Below, piece by piece: positions 26,484 to 35,382 of a stretch of DNA of 64,000 nt. Positions within the stretch are counted from its first letter, which is position 1, and every line of letters starts with the position of its first letter. Under the pieces are notes generated by a model. That model worked only from the letters and a program-made list of their open reading frames with translations, had not been told where the DNA came from and did not search any database. This stretch comes from Roseicyclus amphidinii. Its GTDB lineage: Bacteria; Pseudomonadota; Alphaproteobacteria; Rhodobacterales; Rhodobacteraceae. The stretch lies in the NCBI RefSeq assembly GCF_030163755.1, contig NZ_JASJOE010000001.1, positions 1 to 64,000 of the forward strand, read 5' to 3'. A program made the position numbers and the translations under genes.

Positions 26484-26725
26484 GCGACGGCAAACCCATC
26501 GGCGAGATGAGCTTCGAAGAGGCAATCAAGGCGCTGGAACAGGTGGTGACCGCGCTCGACCGCGGCGATGTCGCGCTGGAAGAGTCGATCACGCTTTACG
26601 AACGCGGCGCGGCCTTGAAGGCACGTTGCGAGGCGAAGCTGAAGGAAGCCGAGGAAAAGGTCGCGCAGATCACGCTCGACGCGAGCGGCCAGCCCACGGG
26701 CAGCACCCCGGTCGAAGGTCTCTGA
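26480..26725 (+). CDS. xseB: Exodeoxyribonuclease VII small subunit
   Basis: An 81-residue helical protein with the family signature MSFEEAIKALEQVVTALDRG, then LEESITLYERGAALKARCEA and KLKEAEEKVAQI. XseB binds XseA to form the nuclease that degrades single-stranded DNA to oligonucleotides. It starts within the last codons of the deacetylase gene (ATGA overlap) and ends three bases before ispA, as often found. Confidence 0.94.
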   Translation: MSDGKPIGEMSFEEAIKALEQVVTALDRGDVALEESITLYERGAALKARCEAKLKEAEEKVAQITLDASGQPTGSTPVEGL

Positions 26726-26728
26726 CAG

Positions 26729-27595
26729 GTGTTCCAGCAGGCGCTCGGCGCGGCCCAGGGGGCTATTTCCGCGTTTCTTGCAGAGGAACTTGCGCGGTTC
26801 GGCGGGGATCGCGTGGCCGAGGGGATGCGCTACGCCACCGATGGCGGCAAGCGGCTGCGCGGGTTCCTTGCGCTGGAAACGGCGGGGCTGTTCGACGTGG
26901 CCCCCGGTCAGGCGCTGTTCGCAGCGGGGGCGGTGGAATGCCTGCACGCCTATTCGCTGGTCCATGACGATCTGCCCTGCATGGATGACGACGATCTGCG
27001 CCGGGGGCGGCCGACCGTCCATGTGAAATGGGACGACGCGACCGCGGTGCTGGTGGGCGACGCGCTGCAGACCTTCGCCTTCGAGCTTCTGGCCGATCCG
27101 CGCGCAGGGGACGATGCGCAGCGCGTGGCGCTGGTGGCCACGCTCGCCCGCGCCTCGGGCGCGCAGGGGATGGTGTTGGGGCAGGCGCAGGATATCGCCG
27201 CCGAGACCGCCGTGGCACCACTGACGCTGGCGCAGATCACCGAGTTGCAGGGCAACAAGACCGGCCGCCTGATCGAATGGCCTGCCGAGGCGGGCGCGAT
27301 CCTTGGCCGGGCCGACCCCGCGCCGCTGCGCGCCTATGCGCGGGCCATCGGGCTGGCGTTCCAGATCGCCGATGACATCCTCGACGTGGAGGGGGATGCC
27401 GCCACCGCCGGAAAGGCGCTGCAGAAGGATGCCGAGGCGGGCAAGGCGACCTTTGTCTCGCTGCTGGGGCTCGCCGGGGCCAAGGCGCGCGCCGCCGAGC
27501 TGGTGGCGGAGGCCGAGGCCGCTCTTTCGCCCTATGGCAAAAGGGCGCATAACCTCGCCGCGCTGGCGCGCTACATCATCGACCGTGACAAGTAA
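26729..27595 (+). CDS. ispA: Farnesyl diphosphate synthase
   Basis: A 288-residue trans-prenyltransferase that condenses IPP with DMAPP and geranyl-PP to farnesyl-PP. The first Asp-rich motif is in LVHDDLPCMDDDDLRRGRPT and the second in FQIADDILDVEGD. Upstream FLALETAGLF and GDALQTFAFELL are typical. The start codon is GTG at 26729, three bases after the xseB stop; no ATG lies before the conserved region. It feeds quinone, carotenoid and undecaprenol synthesis with dxs directly downstream. Confidence 0.93.
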   Translation: MFQQALGAAQGAISAFLAEELARFGGDRVAEGMRYATDGGKRLRGFLALETAGLFDVAPGQALFAAGAVECLHAYSLVHDDLPCMDDDDLRRGRPTVHVKWDDATAVLVGDALQTFAFELLADPRAGDDAQRVALVATLARASGAQGMVLGQAQDIAAETAVAPLTLAQITELQGNKTGRLIEWPAEAGAILGRADPAPLRAYARAIGLAFQIADDILDVEGDAATAGKALQKDAEAGKATFVSLLGLAGAKARAAELVAEAEAALSPYGKRAHNLAALARYIIDRDK

Positions 27596-27616
27596 GCCCG
27601 GAAGGAGGTCGCAGAC

Positions 27617-29536
27617 ATGACCGACCGCCCCAGCACGCCGCTTCTCGATCGCGTGGCCTCGCCCGCCGATCTCAAGCGCTTCACCGACACCGAGCTGCGC
27701 CGCCTCGCCGACGAGCTCCGGGCCGAGACCATCTGGTCGGTCAGCCGCACCGGCGGGCATTTCGGCGCGGGCCTTGGCGTGGTCGAGATGACGGTGGCGA
27801 TCCATGCCGTCTTCGACACGCCGCGCGACAAGCTGATCTGGGACGTCAGCCACCAGTGCTACCCCCACAAGATCCTGACCGGTCGGCGCGAGCGGATGGA
27901 GACGATCCGCCAGAAGGACGGGCTATCGGGCTTCACCAAGCGGTCCGAGTCGCCCTATGACCCGTTCGGCGCGGCGCATTCCTCGACCAGCATTTCCGCG
28001 GCCCTCGGCTTTGCCGTGGCGCGCGACCTTGGCGGCGACTGCGACACCGGGCATGGCGACGCCATCGCCGTGATCGGCGACGGGGCGCTGTCGGGCGGCA
28101 TGGCCTACGAGGCGATGAACAACGCGGGCCATTTGGGCAAGCGGCTGATCGTGATCCTGAACGACAACGAGATGTCCATCGCGCCCCCCACCGGCGCGAT
28201 GTCCTCCTACCTGTCGCGGCTCTATGCCGGTGCCCCCTTCCAGGAGCTGAAGGCCGCGGCCAAGGGCGCGGTCTCGCTTCTGCCCGAACCTTTCCAGGAG
28301 GGCGCGCGCCGGGCCAAGGAGCTGCTGAAGGCCGCGACCGTGGGCGGCACGCTGTTCGAGGAGCTGGGCTTTTCCTATGTCGGCCCCATCGACGGGCATG
28401 ACATGGAGCAGTTGCTGGCGATCCTGCGCACGGTCAAGGCGCGCGCCGACGGGCCGATCCTGATCCACGCGATCACCAAGAAGGGCAAGGGCTACGCCGA
28501 GCATCGCCCCGACCGGGGCCACGCGACGGCGAAATTCGACATCCGCACGGGCGAGCAGAAGAAAGCCCCCTCGAACGCGCCGAGCTACACCAAGGTCTTT
28601 GCGCAATCGCTGATCAAGGAGGCGGAACTCGACCCCAAGATCACCGCCGTGACCGCCGCGATGCCGGATGGCACCGGCCTCGACATCTTCGGCGCGCGGT
28701 TCCCCGAGCGCACTTTCGACGTGGGCATCGCCGAGCAGCATGCCGTCACCTTCTGCGCGGGGATGGCGGCGGGCGGGCTGAAGCCCTTTGCCGCGATCTA
28801 TTCCACCTTCCTGCAGCGCGGCTATGACCAGGTGGTGCATGACGTGGCGATCCAGCGCCTTCCGGTGCGCTTCGCCATCGACCGCGCCGGGCTGGTCGGC
28901 GCCGATGGGGCGACCCATGCGGGCAGCTACGACATCGCCTTCCTGACGAACCTGCCCGGTTTCGTCGTCATGGCGGCATCCGACGAGGCGGAACTGATGC
29001 ACATGGTCCGCACCGCCGTGGCCATCGACGACCTCCCCTCGGCCTTCCGCTTCCCGCGGGGCGAGGGCGTGGGCGTCGAGCTGCCCGAGCGGGGCGAGGT
29101 GCTGGAGATCGGCCGCGGTCGCATGATCGCAGAGGGCAACCGCGTCGCCATCCTGAATTTCGGCGCGCGCCTGAAAGAGGTGCAGGAGGCCGCCGAGGCG
29201 CTGGCGCAGAAGGGCATCACCCCCACCATCGCCGATGCGCGCTTCGCCAAGCCGCTCGACCGCGAGATGATCCTGCAACTCGCCCGCCACCACGAGGCGC
29301 TGATCACGCTGGAAGAAGGGGCCGTGGGCGGCTTCGGCTCCCACGTCGCGCAGCTGCTGGCCGAGGAGGGGGTCTTCGACACCGGGCTCAAGTATCGCTC
29401 GATGGTGCTGCCGGACATCTTCATCGACCAGGCCTCGCCCGAGGACATGTATGCCGTGGCACGGATGAACGCCGGCGACATCGAGGCGAAGGTGCTGGAT
29501 GTTCTGGGCGTCGCGCGGATGGAAAAGCGGGCATAG
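27617..29536 (+). CDS. dxs: 1-deoxy-D-xylulose-5-phosphate synthase
   Basis: A 639-residue thiamin-diphosphate enzyme that opens the MEP isoprenoid pathway from pyruvate and glyceraldehyde-3-phosphate. The TPP motif [18 protein letters not shown] with later LNDNEMSI lies in the first third. The transketolase-like central domain has [17 protein letters not shown] with the catalytic Glu, and the C-terminal domain has [21 protein letters not shown] lies about 10 bases before the ATG. It follows ispA by 21 bases, so the first and a later pathway step are co-expressed. Confidence 0.96.
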   Translation: MTDRPSTPLLDRVASPADLKRFTDTELRRLADELRAETIWSVSRTGGHFGAGLGVVEMTVAIHAVFDTPRDKLIWDVSHQCYPHKILTGRRERMETIRQKDGLSGFTKRSESPYDPFGAAHSSTSISAALGFAVARDLGGDCDTGHGDAIAVIGDGALSGGMAYEAMNNAGHLGKRLIVILNDNEMSIAPPTGAMSSYLSRLYAGAPFQELKAAAKGAVSLLPEPFQEGARRAKELLKAATVGGTLFEELGFSYVGPIDGHDMEQLLAILRTVKARADGPILIHAITKKGKGYAEHRPDRGHATAKFDIRTGEQKKAPSNAPSYTKVFAQSLIKEAELDPKITAVTAAMPDGTGLDIFGARFPERTFDVGIAEQHAVTFCAGMAAGGLKPFAAIYSTFLQRGYDQVVHDVAIQRLPVRFAIDRAGLVGADGATHAGSYDIAFLTNLPGFVVMAASDEAELMHMVRTAVAIDDLPSAFRFPRGEGVGVELPERGEVLEIGRGRMIAEGNRVAILNFGARLKEVQEAAEALAQKGITPTIADARFAKPLDREMILQLARHHEALITLEEGAVGGFGSHVAQLLAEEGVFDTGLKYRSMVLPDIFIDQASPEDMYAVARMNAGDIEAKVLDVLGVARMEKRA

Positions 29537-29616
29537 GGCCGCCGCCCGCCTCCGACAGGTCGTGACATTCAAGGCCGTGACGGGTATCGGGAACGCAGAG
29601 CCAAAGGGGACCACGC

Positions 29617-30129
29617 ATGGACGGCACACTCGCAGCAATCGCCTTGATCGTCGGGCTGACCGACATGGGTCTGAACCACTGCGGCACCGGCTGCGTTGCG
29701 GCCAATGACGTCGATAGCCGCATCGCGATCTCGGGCGGAAGTGTGCTGTTCCAGGAGAACAACATCGGCGAAGAGCTTTACCTGCGCTACGACTTCGGCA
29801 CGGCCTATGGCCCGTTCCAGCCCTCGGTCGGAGTCTCGGCCACCTCCAACGGTGACTATTGGCTTGGCGCCGGCGCGGTCTGGACCACCCATTTCCCCGG
29901 CGATGACGTGTTCATCCAGTTCCACGTGATGCCCGGCCTGTTCGAGCAAGGCAACGGACCGGACCTGGGCCATACGCTGCAGATCCGCTCGGGTTTCGAG
30001 ATCGGCTTCGAGGCCGCGAATGGCTGGCGCTGGGGCATCGGCTACGACCACCGGTCGAACGCCGACCTGGCCGAGGTGAACCCCGGCATGGAAACGCTTC
30101 AGCTGCGGCTGAGCATTCCGCTGGAGTGA
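29617..30129 (+). CDS. PagL-type lipid A 3-O-deacylase (acyloxyacyl hydrolase)
   Basis: A 170-residue beta-barrel-like protein with alternating polar and hydrophobic strands and a C-terminal aromatic-poor strand LQLRLSIPLE. The catalytic triad of PagL is visible as His145, Ser147 and Glu159, with the same spacing (2 and 14 residues) as in the Pseudomonas enzyme. The N-terminus MDGTLAAIALIVGLTD may be a short signal or targeting segment. PagL removes the 3-O acyl chain of lipid A in the outer membrane. It is 80 bases after dxs and may have its own promoter. Confidence 0.78.
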   Translation: MDGTLAAIALIVGLTDMGLNHCGTGCVAANDVDSRIAISGGSVLFQENNIGEELYLRYDFGTAYGPFQPSVGVSATSNGDYWLGAGAVWTTHFPGDDVFIQFHVMPGLFEQGNGPDLGHTLQIRSGFEIGFEAANGWRWGIGYDHRSNADLAEVNPGMETLQLRLSIPLE

Positions 30130-30189
30130 TCCGGGCGGGCGGTGATGATGGGTGAGGTTCGATCCGCCCAGTCCCGCGGAAAAGGCCCC

Positions 30190-30267
30190 GGAAAAGGCGA
30201 AACCCCGCGAGGACCTTTCGGCTGTCGCGGGGCTCTGACCAATTGGAGGCTTTGACCTGCCTCCGAC
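30190..30267 (-). ncRNA. Candidate small RNA on the minus strand
   Basis: About 78 nucleotides start just after a promoter on the minus strand (see next entry). Two hairpins follow: GGAGGC-AGGTCAAA-GCCTCC (30264 down to 30245) and the strong CCCCGCGA ... TCGCGGGG (30232 down to 30203), the latter followed by TTTCGCCTTTT, an intrinsic terminator. There is no open frame. Edges are inferred. Alternatively the large hairpin could merely end pagL transcription on the plus strand. Confidence 0.5.
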
Positions 30268-30273
30268 GCCCGG

Positions 30274-30302
30274 AACATGGCCCCAAACATCGGGTTTGTC
30301 AA
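30274..30302 (-). promoter_or_regulatory. Promoter for the minus-strand sRNA candidate
   Basis: Minus strand TTGACA, 17-base spacer, CATGTT. The -35 box is perfect and the spacing ideal; the -10 is weaker. It points away from the Abi-like gene and toward the hairpin pair. Confidence 0.5.
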
Positions 30303-30329
30303 GTTATTCATTGACATCTTCCGGTTTCT

Positions 30330-30998
30330 ATGGGTCGATTTTGCGGTAACGATTCCCAAGGCCACCAGATATTGTTCCCGCAGCTTGTCCGTCACATTTC
30401 CGAGGACCGGTTTTCAACCTACCTGGAGGCAGCGGGGTTCGACGCGGACCGCGCCGTTGCGCTCTACGCGTGGAACATGCAGCTTTCCGCGTCATTCTAC
30501 CCGCTGCTTTCGGCAGTCGAGATCTGTTTGAGGAACAGGATACAGCCCCGGTTGGCCACAGTGTTCGGCGAAACATGGTGGCTTGCCCCCGAACTCCATG
30601 TGGTCATGGGGGGCACAGGCAAGGGCATCATGCTGCGCGCCGCCAAGGCCATCGAAAAACGAGGGGGCCGGAGCACCGCGGGGCAGATGACTGCCGAGTT
30701 GTGTTTCGGTTTCTGGTCAAACATGCTGTTGCCCAAATACGAAGACCATCTTTGGCAACCGGTTCAGAGCGGATTTCCCGATCTCCCTGGGCATTTGTCT
30801 CTCGGCGACCTTCATCACCGCAGTGAACGGGTCAGAGACCTGCGCAATCGCATCTCGCATCACGAGCATATCTTCCGGCGAGACCTGACCGAGGAGTATT
30901 CCAACGCCATCACGCTGCTTGCGTGGTTGGGCCCGGAAAAAGCTGCCTGGATAAGGCCCCGGCTCGACACGATGAAGCTGCTTCGCGCCAGACCCTGA
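30330..30998 (+). CDS. Abi-like (abortive infection) protein with RxxxxH motif
   Basis: A 222-residue helical protein resembling the Abi_2/AbiD/F group. The N-terminal block LVRHISEDRFSTYLEAAGFD then ALYAWNMQLSASFYPLLSAV and CLRNRIQPRL is typical, and the C-terminal LRNRISHHEHIF provides Arg172-x4-His177, the HEPN ribonuclease motif. HEPN Abi proteins often cleave RNA in infected cells. The start at 30330 has no clear ribosome site. No antitoxin or other defence gene is adjacent. Role in phage defence is inference. Confidence 0.65.
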   Translation: MGRFCGNDSQGHQILFPQLVRHISEDRFSTYLEAAGFDADRAVALYAWNMQLSASFYPLLSAVEICLRNRIQPRLATVFGETWWLAPELHVVMGGTGKGIMLRAAKAIEKRGGRSTAGQMTAELCFGFWSNMLLPKYEDHLWQPVQSGFPDLPGHLSLGDLHHRSERVRDLRNRISHHEHIFRRDLTEEYSNAITLLAWLGPEKAAWIRPRLDTMKLLRARP

Positions 30999-31002
30999 GC
31001 GC

Positions 31003-31794
31003 CTACTTGCCCAACCGCTCCTCGATCTTCCTCAACCTGTCCAGCACCTCGTCGCGGTAGGCGTCCGTTGCGGCATTGGATTCCTCGGCGTGGGCGTCCT
31101 GCATCGAGTTGACGATCAGACCGACCAGCAGGTTCACCACCGCGAAGGTCGTGACCATGATGAAGGGCACGAAGAACATCCAGGCATAGGGATAGACCTC
31201 GAGCACGGGGCGGACGATGCCCATGGACCAGCTCTCCAGCGTCATCACCTGGAACAACGTGTAGAGCGACGCGCCGATGGAGCCGAACCATTCGGGGAAG
31301 CTGGCGGCGAAAAGCTTGGTCGCCATCACCGCCCCGATGTAGAAGATGATCCCCATCAACAGGAACACGCTGCCCATGCCGGGCAGGGCGGTGATGAAGC
31401 CCTCGACCACGCGGCGCAGCCGGGGCGCGGCGGACACCACGCGCAGCACCCGCAGGATGCGCAGGGCGCGCAGCACCGACAGGCCCTGCGCCGCGGGCAC
31501 AAGCGCGATGCCGACGATGACGAAGTCGAACAGGTTCCAGCCCGAGCGGAAGAAGCGCGGCCCGAGCGCGATCAGCTTCAGCGCGATCTCGATGACGAAG
31601 ATCGTCAGGCAGGCGCGGTCGAGCGCGACGATAAGCGGCCCCGCGGCCTCCATGATCCCGGCCGAGGTTTCCATCCCGAGGATGACGGCGTTGAACAGGA
31701 TCACGCCGATGATCGTGTTGCGCACCGCGGGGCGGTCCAGCCACTCGGCCAGACGCGCGCGGAAGCCCTGCGCGGGGGAAATACTGTCACTCAT
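31003..31794 (-). CDS. NavBac-type voltage-gated sodium channel
   Basis: A 263-residue six-helix channel subunit. The S4 voltage sensor spans about 107-122 with repeated Arg (LRALRILRVLRVV). The selectivity filter TLESWSM (185-191) is the bacterial sodium channel signature, identical to that of NavAb. S6 (about 205-232) is followed by a C-terminal coiled coil RDEVLDRLRKIEERLGK, which assembles the tetramer. Such channels pass sodium across the inner membrane on depolarisation and are common in marine bacteria. It converges with the Abi-like gene and lies 10 bases downstream of the methyltransferase gene. Confidence 0.92.
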   Translation of the reverse strand: MSDSISPAQGFRARLAEWLDRPAVRNTIIGVILFNAVILGMETSAGIMEAAGPLIVALDRACLTIFVIEIALKLIALGPRFFRSGWNLFDFVIVGIALVPAAQGLSVLRALRILRVLRVVSAAPRLRRVVEGFITALPGMGSVFLLMGIIFYIGAVMATKLFAASFPEWFGSIGASLYTLFQVMTLESWSMGIVRPVLEVYPYAWMFFVPFIMVTTFAVVNLLVGLIVNSMQDAHAEESNAATDAYRDEVLDRLRKIEERLGK

Positions 31795-31804
31795 GCCGGT
31801 TCCC

Positions 31805-33037
31805 TCATTCGCCTGTCAGATGGGGCAGGGACAGGCTGGCCGCAAGCTCCACATGGGGCGACCAGCGGAATTGATCGACCGGTTGCACCCAATTCAGGCG
31901 ATAGCCCGCCGCGGTGAGCAGCGCGGCATCACGGGCGAAGGTCACCGGGTTGCACGACACCATGGCGATGCGCGGCACTTGCGCCTTGGCGATCTGAGCG
32001 GTCTGCGCCTCGGCACCTGCACGGGGCGGGTCGATGACGATGCCGTCGAAGCGCGACAGGTCCTCGGCCAGGATCGGGTTGCGGAAGAGGTCGCGCACCT
32101 CGGTCGTGACGGGGCGCAGGCCCTGGGCGTGGCGGGTGGCGTGACCGAGGGCGGCGAGCAGGGTCGCGTCGCCCTCGACGGCATGAACCGGGACCGCACC
32201 TGCCAGCGGCAGGGCGAAGGTGCCGCAACCCGCGAAGAGATCGGCAAGGCGGGTGGCCCCCGCCAGCGCCTCGGTCACGGCGGCGCGCAGCGCGGCCTCG
32301 CCTTCGGCGGTGGCCTGCAGGAAGGCACCGGGGGGCGGGGTGACGCGGGCCTTGCCCATGGTGAGGGTCGGCGCGGCCTCGGCATAGACCGGCTCGTCGC
32401 CCCAGGTCAGCCGCGCGATCCGGTCGCGGAAGCGGGGCAGCGCGGCGCGCAAGGGGCCGTCGAGCGGTTTACCCCCCGTGACGGCGCAGTCGATGCCGGT
32501 CTCGGTCAGGGTCAGCGCAAAGGACAGCGTCGCGGAACGCGAGCCGCCCAGTTGCGTGATCTCGGCCAGCACCGGGAGCAGCGCGAAGAGTGGCGGGGCA
32601 AGCAGGTGGCACTCGGTCAGCGGCACGATCGTGTCGGAGCGCCGGGCATGGAAGCCCACAAGCGCGCCCTTCTTGGTGCGCCGCCCGGAGAGCGTGGCGC
32701 GGCGGCGCGCGCGCGCGGGCGAGGTCGCGGTGGGCCGGATCGGCGCGGTCAGGCCATGGGCGGCCAGCGCGGTGGCGATCACCCCGGCCTTCCACCCGGC
32801 GACGAAATCGTCCGAGGCCTGCATCAGCGCGCAGCCGCCGCAGGTCTTGAAATGGGTGCAGGGCGGGCGCACCCGGTCGGGCGAGGGGGTGACGATCTTC
32901 GGCACCTCGATCCGGTCGCCGGTGATCTCGCCCGCCACCACCTCGCCGGGCAGGGTCAGCGGCACGAAGACCGGGCCGGGCGCGATGCCGTCGCCAAGAT
33001 GGCCGAGCCGGTCGATGGTGACGGTCGTCTCGGTCAT
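31805..33037 (-). CDS. Class I SAM-dependent RNA (uracil-C5) methyltransferase, RlmD/TrmA family
   Basis: A 410-residue enzyme. The N-terminal TRAM-like region (TVTIDRLGHLGDGIAPGP) is followed by an iron-sulfur cluster motif with Cys60, Cys66 and Cys69 (CTHFKTCGGC). The C-terminal Rossmann domain has DLFAGCGTFALPLA for SAM and IVIDPPRAGAE, and the catalytic Cys is in MVSCNPVTFARD. The family methylates U in 23S rRNA or tRNA; the exact site is not clear. The start overlaps the VOC gene stop by four bases. Confidence 0.88.
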   Translation of the reverse strand: MTETTVTIDRLGHLGDGIAPGPVFVPLTLPGEVVAGEITGDRIEVPKIVTPSPDRVRPPCTHFKTCGGCALMQASDDFVAGWKAGVIATALAAHGLTAPIRPTATSPARARRRATLSGRRTKKGALVGFHARRSDTIVPLTECHLLAPPLFALLPVLAEITQLGGSRSATLSFALTLTETGIDCAVTGGKPLDGPLRAALPRFRDRIARLTWGDEPVYAEAAPTLTMGKARVTPPPGAFLQATAEGEAALRAAVTEALAGATRLADLFAGCGTFALPLAGAVPVHAVEGDATLLAALGHATRHAQGLRPVTTEVRDLFRNPILAEDLSRFDGIVIDPPRAGAEAQTAQIAKAQVPRIAMVSCNPVTFARDAALLTAAGYRLNWVQPVDQFRWSPHVELAASLSLPHLTGE

Positions 33038-33456
33038 GGCAGGGGCACCGCGGGGCTGAAGGCGTAGCCCTCGGGGCTGAGGATCGTGGCCTCGCGCAGG
33101 CCGTGGGGCTTGTCGGCCGCGGGTTCCAGCACGGTATGGCCCGCGGCCTCGGCGCGCGCGATGGCGGCGTCGGGGTCGATGCCGAAGAGGTAAAGCTGCA
33201 CCCCGCCCCCGCGGGGCGGGTTCTCGGGGATGAGCGCGGGCAGGGGGTGACGGGCGAAGGTGCCGTCGGAGTGGAGCTGGAGCATCATCTGCCCATGCCG
33301 CACGATGGCGAAATCGTCGGAGAGGCGATGCACCGACAGGCCGAAGACATCCGACAGGAACCCGGCCAACCCGCGCAGATCGCGGGTCAGCAGGTTGAGG
33401 CCGATGCCGGTCAGGCTGCGGCCAAAGGCGTCGGCTGTGACGGTCTCGAGGTCCAT
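33034..33456 (-). CDS. VOC (glyoxalase/bleomycin-resistance) family protein
   Basis: A 140-residue protein with the paired beta-alpha-beta units of the VOC fold (GIGLNLLTRDLRGLAGFLSD and VQLYLFGIDPDAAIARAEAA). The metal-binding positions are not obvious, and substrate is unknown. I favour the ATG at 33456 (MDLETVTADAF) over the ATG at 33483, since the shorter form fits relatives. It overlaps the methyltransferase start by four bases, so they are co-translated. Confidence 0.72.
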   Translation of the reverse strand: MDLETVTADAFGRSLTGIGLNLLTRDLRGLAGFLSDVFGLSVHRLSDDFAIVRHGQMMLQLHSDGTFARHPLPALIPENPPRGGGVQLYLFGIDPDAAIARAEAAGHTVLEPAADKPHGLREATILSPEGYAFSPAVPLP

Positions 33457-33501
33457 GGGCTGCTCATAGGTCCGGCGATGCATCGCCGCAAGCCGGGCGT
33501 G

Positions 33502-33519
33502 GGGTGAACAGGATCACCC
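33502..33519. terminator. Small hairpin between VOC gene and ABC operon
   Basis: GGGTGA-ACAGGA-TCACCC lies just beyond the stop of the minus-strand ABC gene at 33523. There is no T run, so termination strength is doubtful. Confidence 0.35.
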
Positions 33520-33522
33520 ACC

Positions 33523-35382
33523 CTACTCGGCGGCGTCCTGCAGCCCGAGGAACCCGCCCGACTGCCGATTCCAGTAGCGCGCGTATAGCCCGCCGGCCTC
33601 GAGCAGGCTGTCGTGGGTGCCGTCCTCGACGATCCGGCCCGCGTCCAGCACGATGATCCGGTCCATCGACGACAGCGTCGACAGCCGGTGCGCGATGGCG
33701 ATCACGGTCTTGCCCTCCATCACCTGCCCCAGCGTGTCCTGGATCGCGGCCTCGACCTCCGAATCCAGCGCCGATGTCGCCTCGTCCAGCACCAGAACCG
33801 GCGCGTCCTTGAGGAAGGCACGGGCCAGCGCGATGCGCTGCCGCTGGCCACCCGAGAGCTTCACGCCGCGCTCGCCGAGGAAGGCACCGTAGCCGGTGCG
33901 CCCGCGGTGATCCTGCAGCCCCTCGATGAACTCATGCGCCTCGGCGCGGCGGGCGGCGGCCTGGACCTCCGCCTCGGTCGCGTCGGGGCGACCGTAGAGG
34001 ATGTTGTCATGGGCCGAGCGGTTGAACATCGCCGTGTCCTGCGTGACCATGGCGATCTGGCGGCGCAGGCTGTCCTGTTTCAGCGTCCGCACGTCCACGC
34101 CGTCCAGCGTCACGCGCCCCGCCTCGGTGTCGTAGAGCCGCAAAAGCAGCGCCCCGAGCGTCGATTTCCCCGCGCCCGAGGCCCCCACGATCCCCAGTTT
34201 CTGGCCCGGCTCGACCACCAGGTCGATGCCATCCACGCCGCCCGCCTCGCGCCCATAGGCGAAGGAGACGTTTTCGAAAGCGATGCGCCCGCGCGCCTCG
34301 GGCAGGTCCACCGCGCCCTCGGCATCGGTCAGCTCGTGGGGCGGGGTGAGCGTGCGCATCCCGTCCTCGACCTCGCCGATGTTGGAATAGACCGCCATCA
34401 GCGTGAAGCTGACCCAGCCGGTCATCTGCGCGATGCGCATGGCGACGGCCCCGGTCGCGGCGATCTCGCCTGCCGTCACCGCGCCGGTCTGCCAAAGCGC
34501 CACGGCCATCAGCACCAGCGCCACGGGCAACGCGCCCGCCGTCGCCATGAGCGCGAAGCGGAACCCGGTGGAAAGGTAGCCAAAGGCCAGCGCCGCATCA
34601 CGGTAGCCGCGCATCGCGCCGAGCGCGGTCTCGTCCTCGTACTCGGTGTGACCGAACAGCTTCACCGTCTTGATGTTGGTGATCGTGTCCACGATCTGCC
34701 CGGTCACATTGGCGCGCGCCGCGGCGCGGGTCTTGGACCGCAGGCGGATGCGCGGGAGGAACCAGCGGATCATGAAGCCGTAGCCGACCGTCCAGACCAG
34801 CAGCATCAGCCCGATCCGCCAGTCGATCGCCAGAAGCATCGCAACCGCGCCCACCAGCGTGGCGACGGCAAAGGCACCGGCGTTGATGACCTCGGTCACG
34901 ACATTGACCAGCGCGGTGGCCGTCTGCATCTGCTTTTGCGCGATGCGGCCCGCGAAGTCGTTGTCGAAGAAGCTGACGGCATGACCCAGCGACCAGCGGT
35001 GCAACCGGCTCTGGATCAGGGGGGCGAGGTTCGGGGGCAGCACGATGCCGTTGAAGGCCGCCGAGGCCCCGAAGAAGAGCGGGCGCAGCAGCAGGTAAAA
35101 GGCCGTGTAGAAGAGGATGAGGCCCAGATGCGCGGTGAAATACCCGTCGGGCCCGGTGGTGACGGTGGTGTCGATCACGACACCCAAGAGCCAGGCCGCG
35201 CCGACCTCGAGCACACCGGCGAGGCCCGACAGAACCGTCGCCACGAGGATCACGGGCCATGCGCCCGACAGGCACCAGCGGATGAAGGGCCAGAGCGCGC
35301 GGGGCGGCGGGCCGTCGGCATGGGCGAAACCGTCGATCAGGGCCGACAGCCAGTGCAGCACGGGTTGAACGGCGCGGATCAT
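33523..35382 (-). CDS. ABC exporter half-transporter (second of a tandem pair)
   Basis: A 619-residue protein with an N-terminal six-helix membrane domain (about 40-330) and a C-terminal ATPase (about 365-600). Walker A is GIVGASGAGKSTLG, the Q loop MVTQDTAMFNRSAHDN, the signature KLSGGQRQRIALA and Walker B VLVLDEATSALD. It begins inside the stop codon of the upstream ABC gene (ATGA overlap) and has the same length, which suggests a heterodimer. The family exports lipids, drugs or peptides; substrate is not known. Confidence 0.9.
   Translation of the reverse strand: MIRAVQPVLHWLSALIDGFAHADGPPPRALWPFIRWCLSGAWPVILVATVLSGLAGVLEVGAAWLLGVVIDTTVTTGPDGYFTAHLGLILFYTAFYLLLRPLFFGASAAFNGIVLPPNLAPLIQSRLHRWSLGHAVSFFDNDFAGRIAQKQMQTATALVNVVTEVINAGAFAVATLVGAVAMLLAIDWRIGLMLLVWTVGYGFMIRWFLPRIRLRSKTRAAARANVTGQIVDTITNIKTVKLFGHTEYEDETALGAMRGYRDAALAFGYLSTGFRFALMATAGALPVALVLMAVALWQTGAVTAGEIAATGAVAMRIAQMTGWVSFTLMAVYSNIGEVEDGMRTLTPPHELTDAEGAVDLPEARGRIAFENVSFAYGREAGGVDGIDLVVEPGQKLGIVGASGAGKSTLGALLLRLYDTEAGRVTLDGVDVRTLKQDSLRRQIAMVTQDTAMFNRSAHDNILYGRPDATEAEVQAAARRAEAHEFIEGLQDHRGRTGYGAFLGERGVKLSGGQRQRIALARAFLKDAPVLVLDEATSALDSEVEAAIQDTLGQVMEGKTVIAIAHRLSTLSSMDRIIVLDAGRIVEDGTHDSLLEAGGLYARYWNRQSGGFLGLQDAAE

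Noticed and set aside
30203-30264. tRNA gene suggested by two stacked hairpins
   Set aside because: No TTCGA-type T loop, anticodon arm or acceptor pairing could be fitted.
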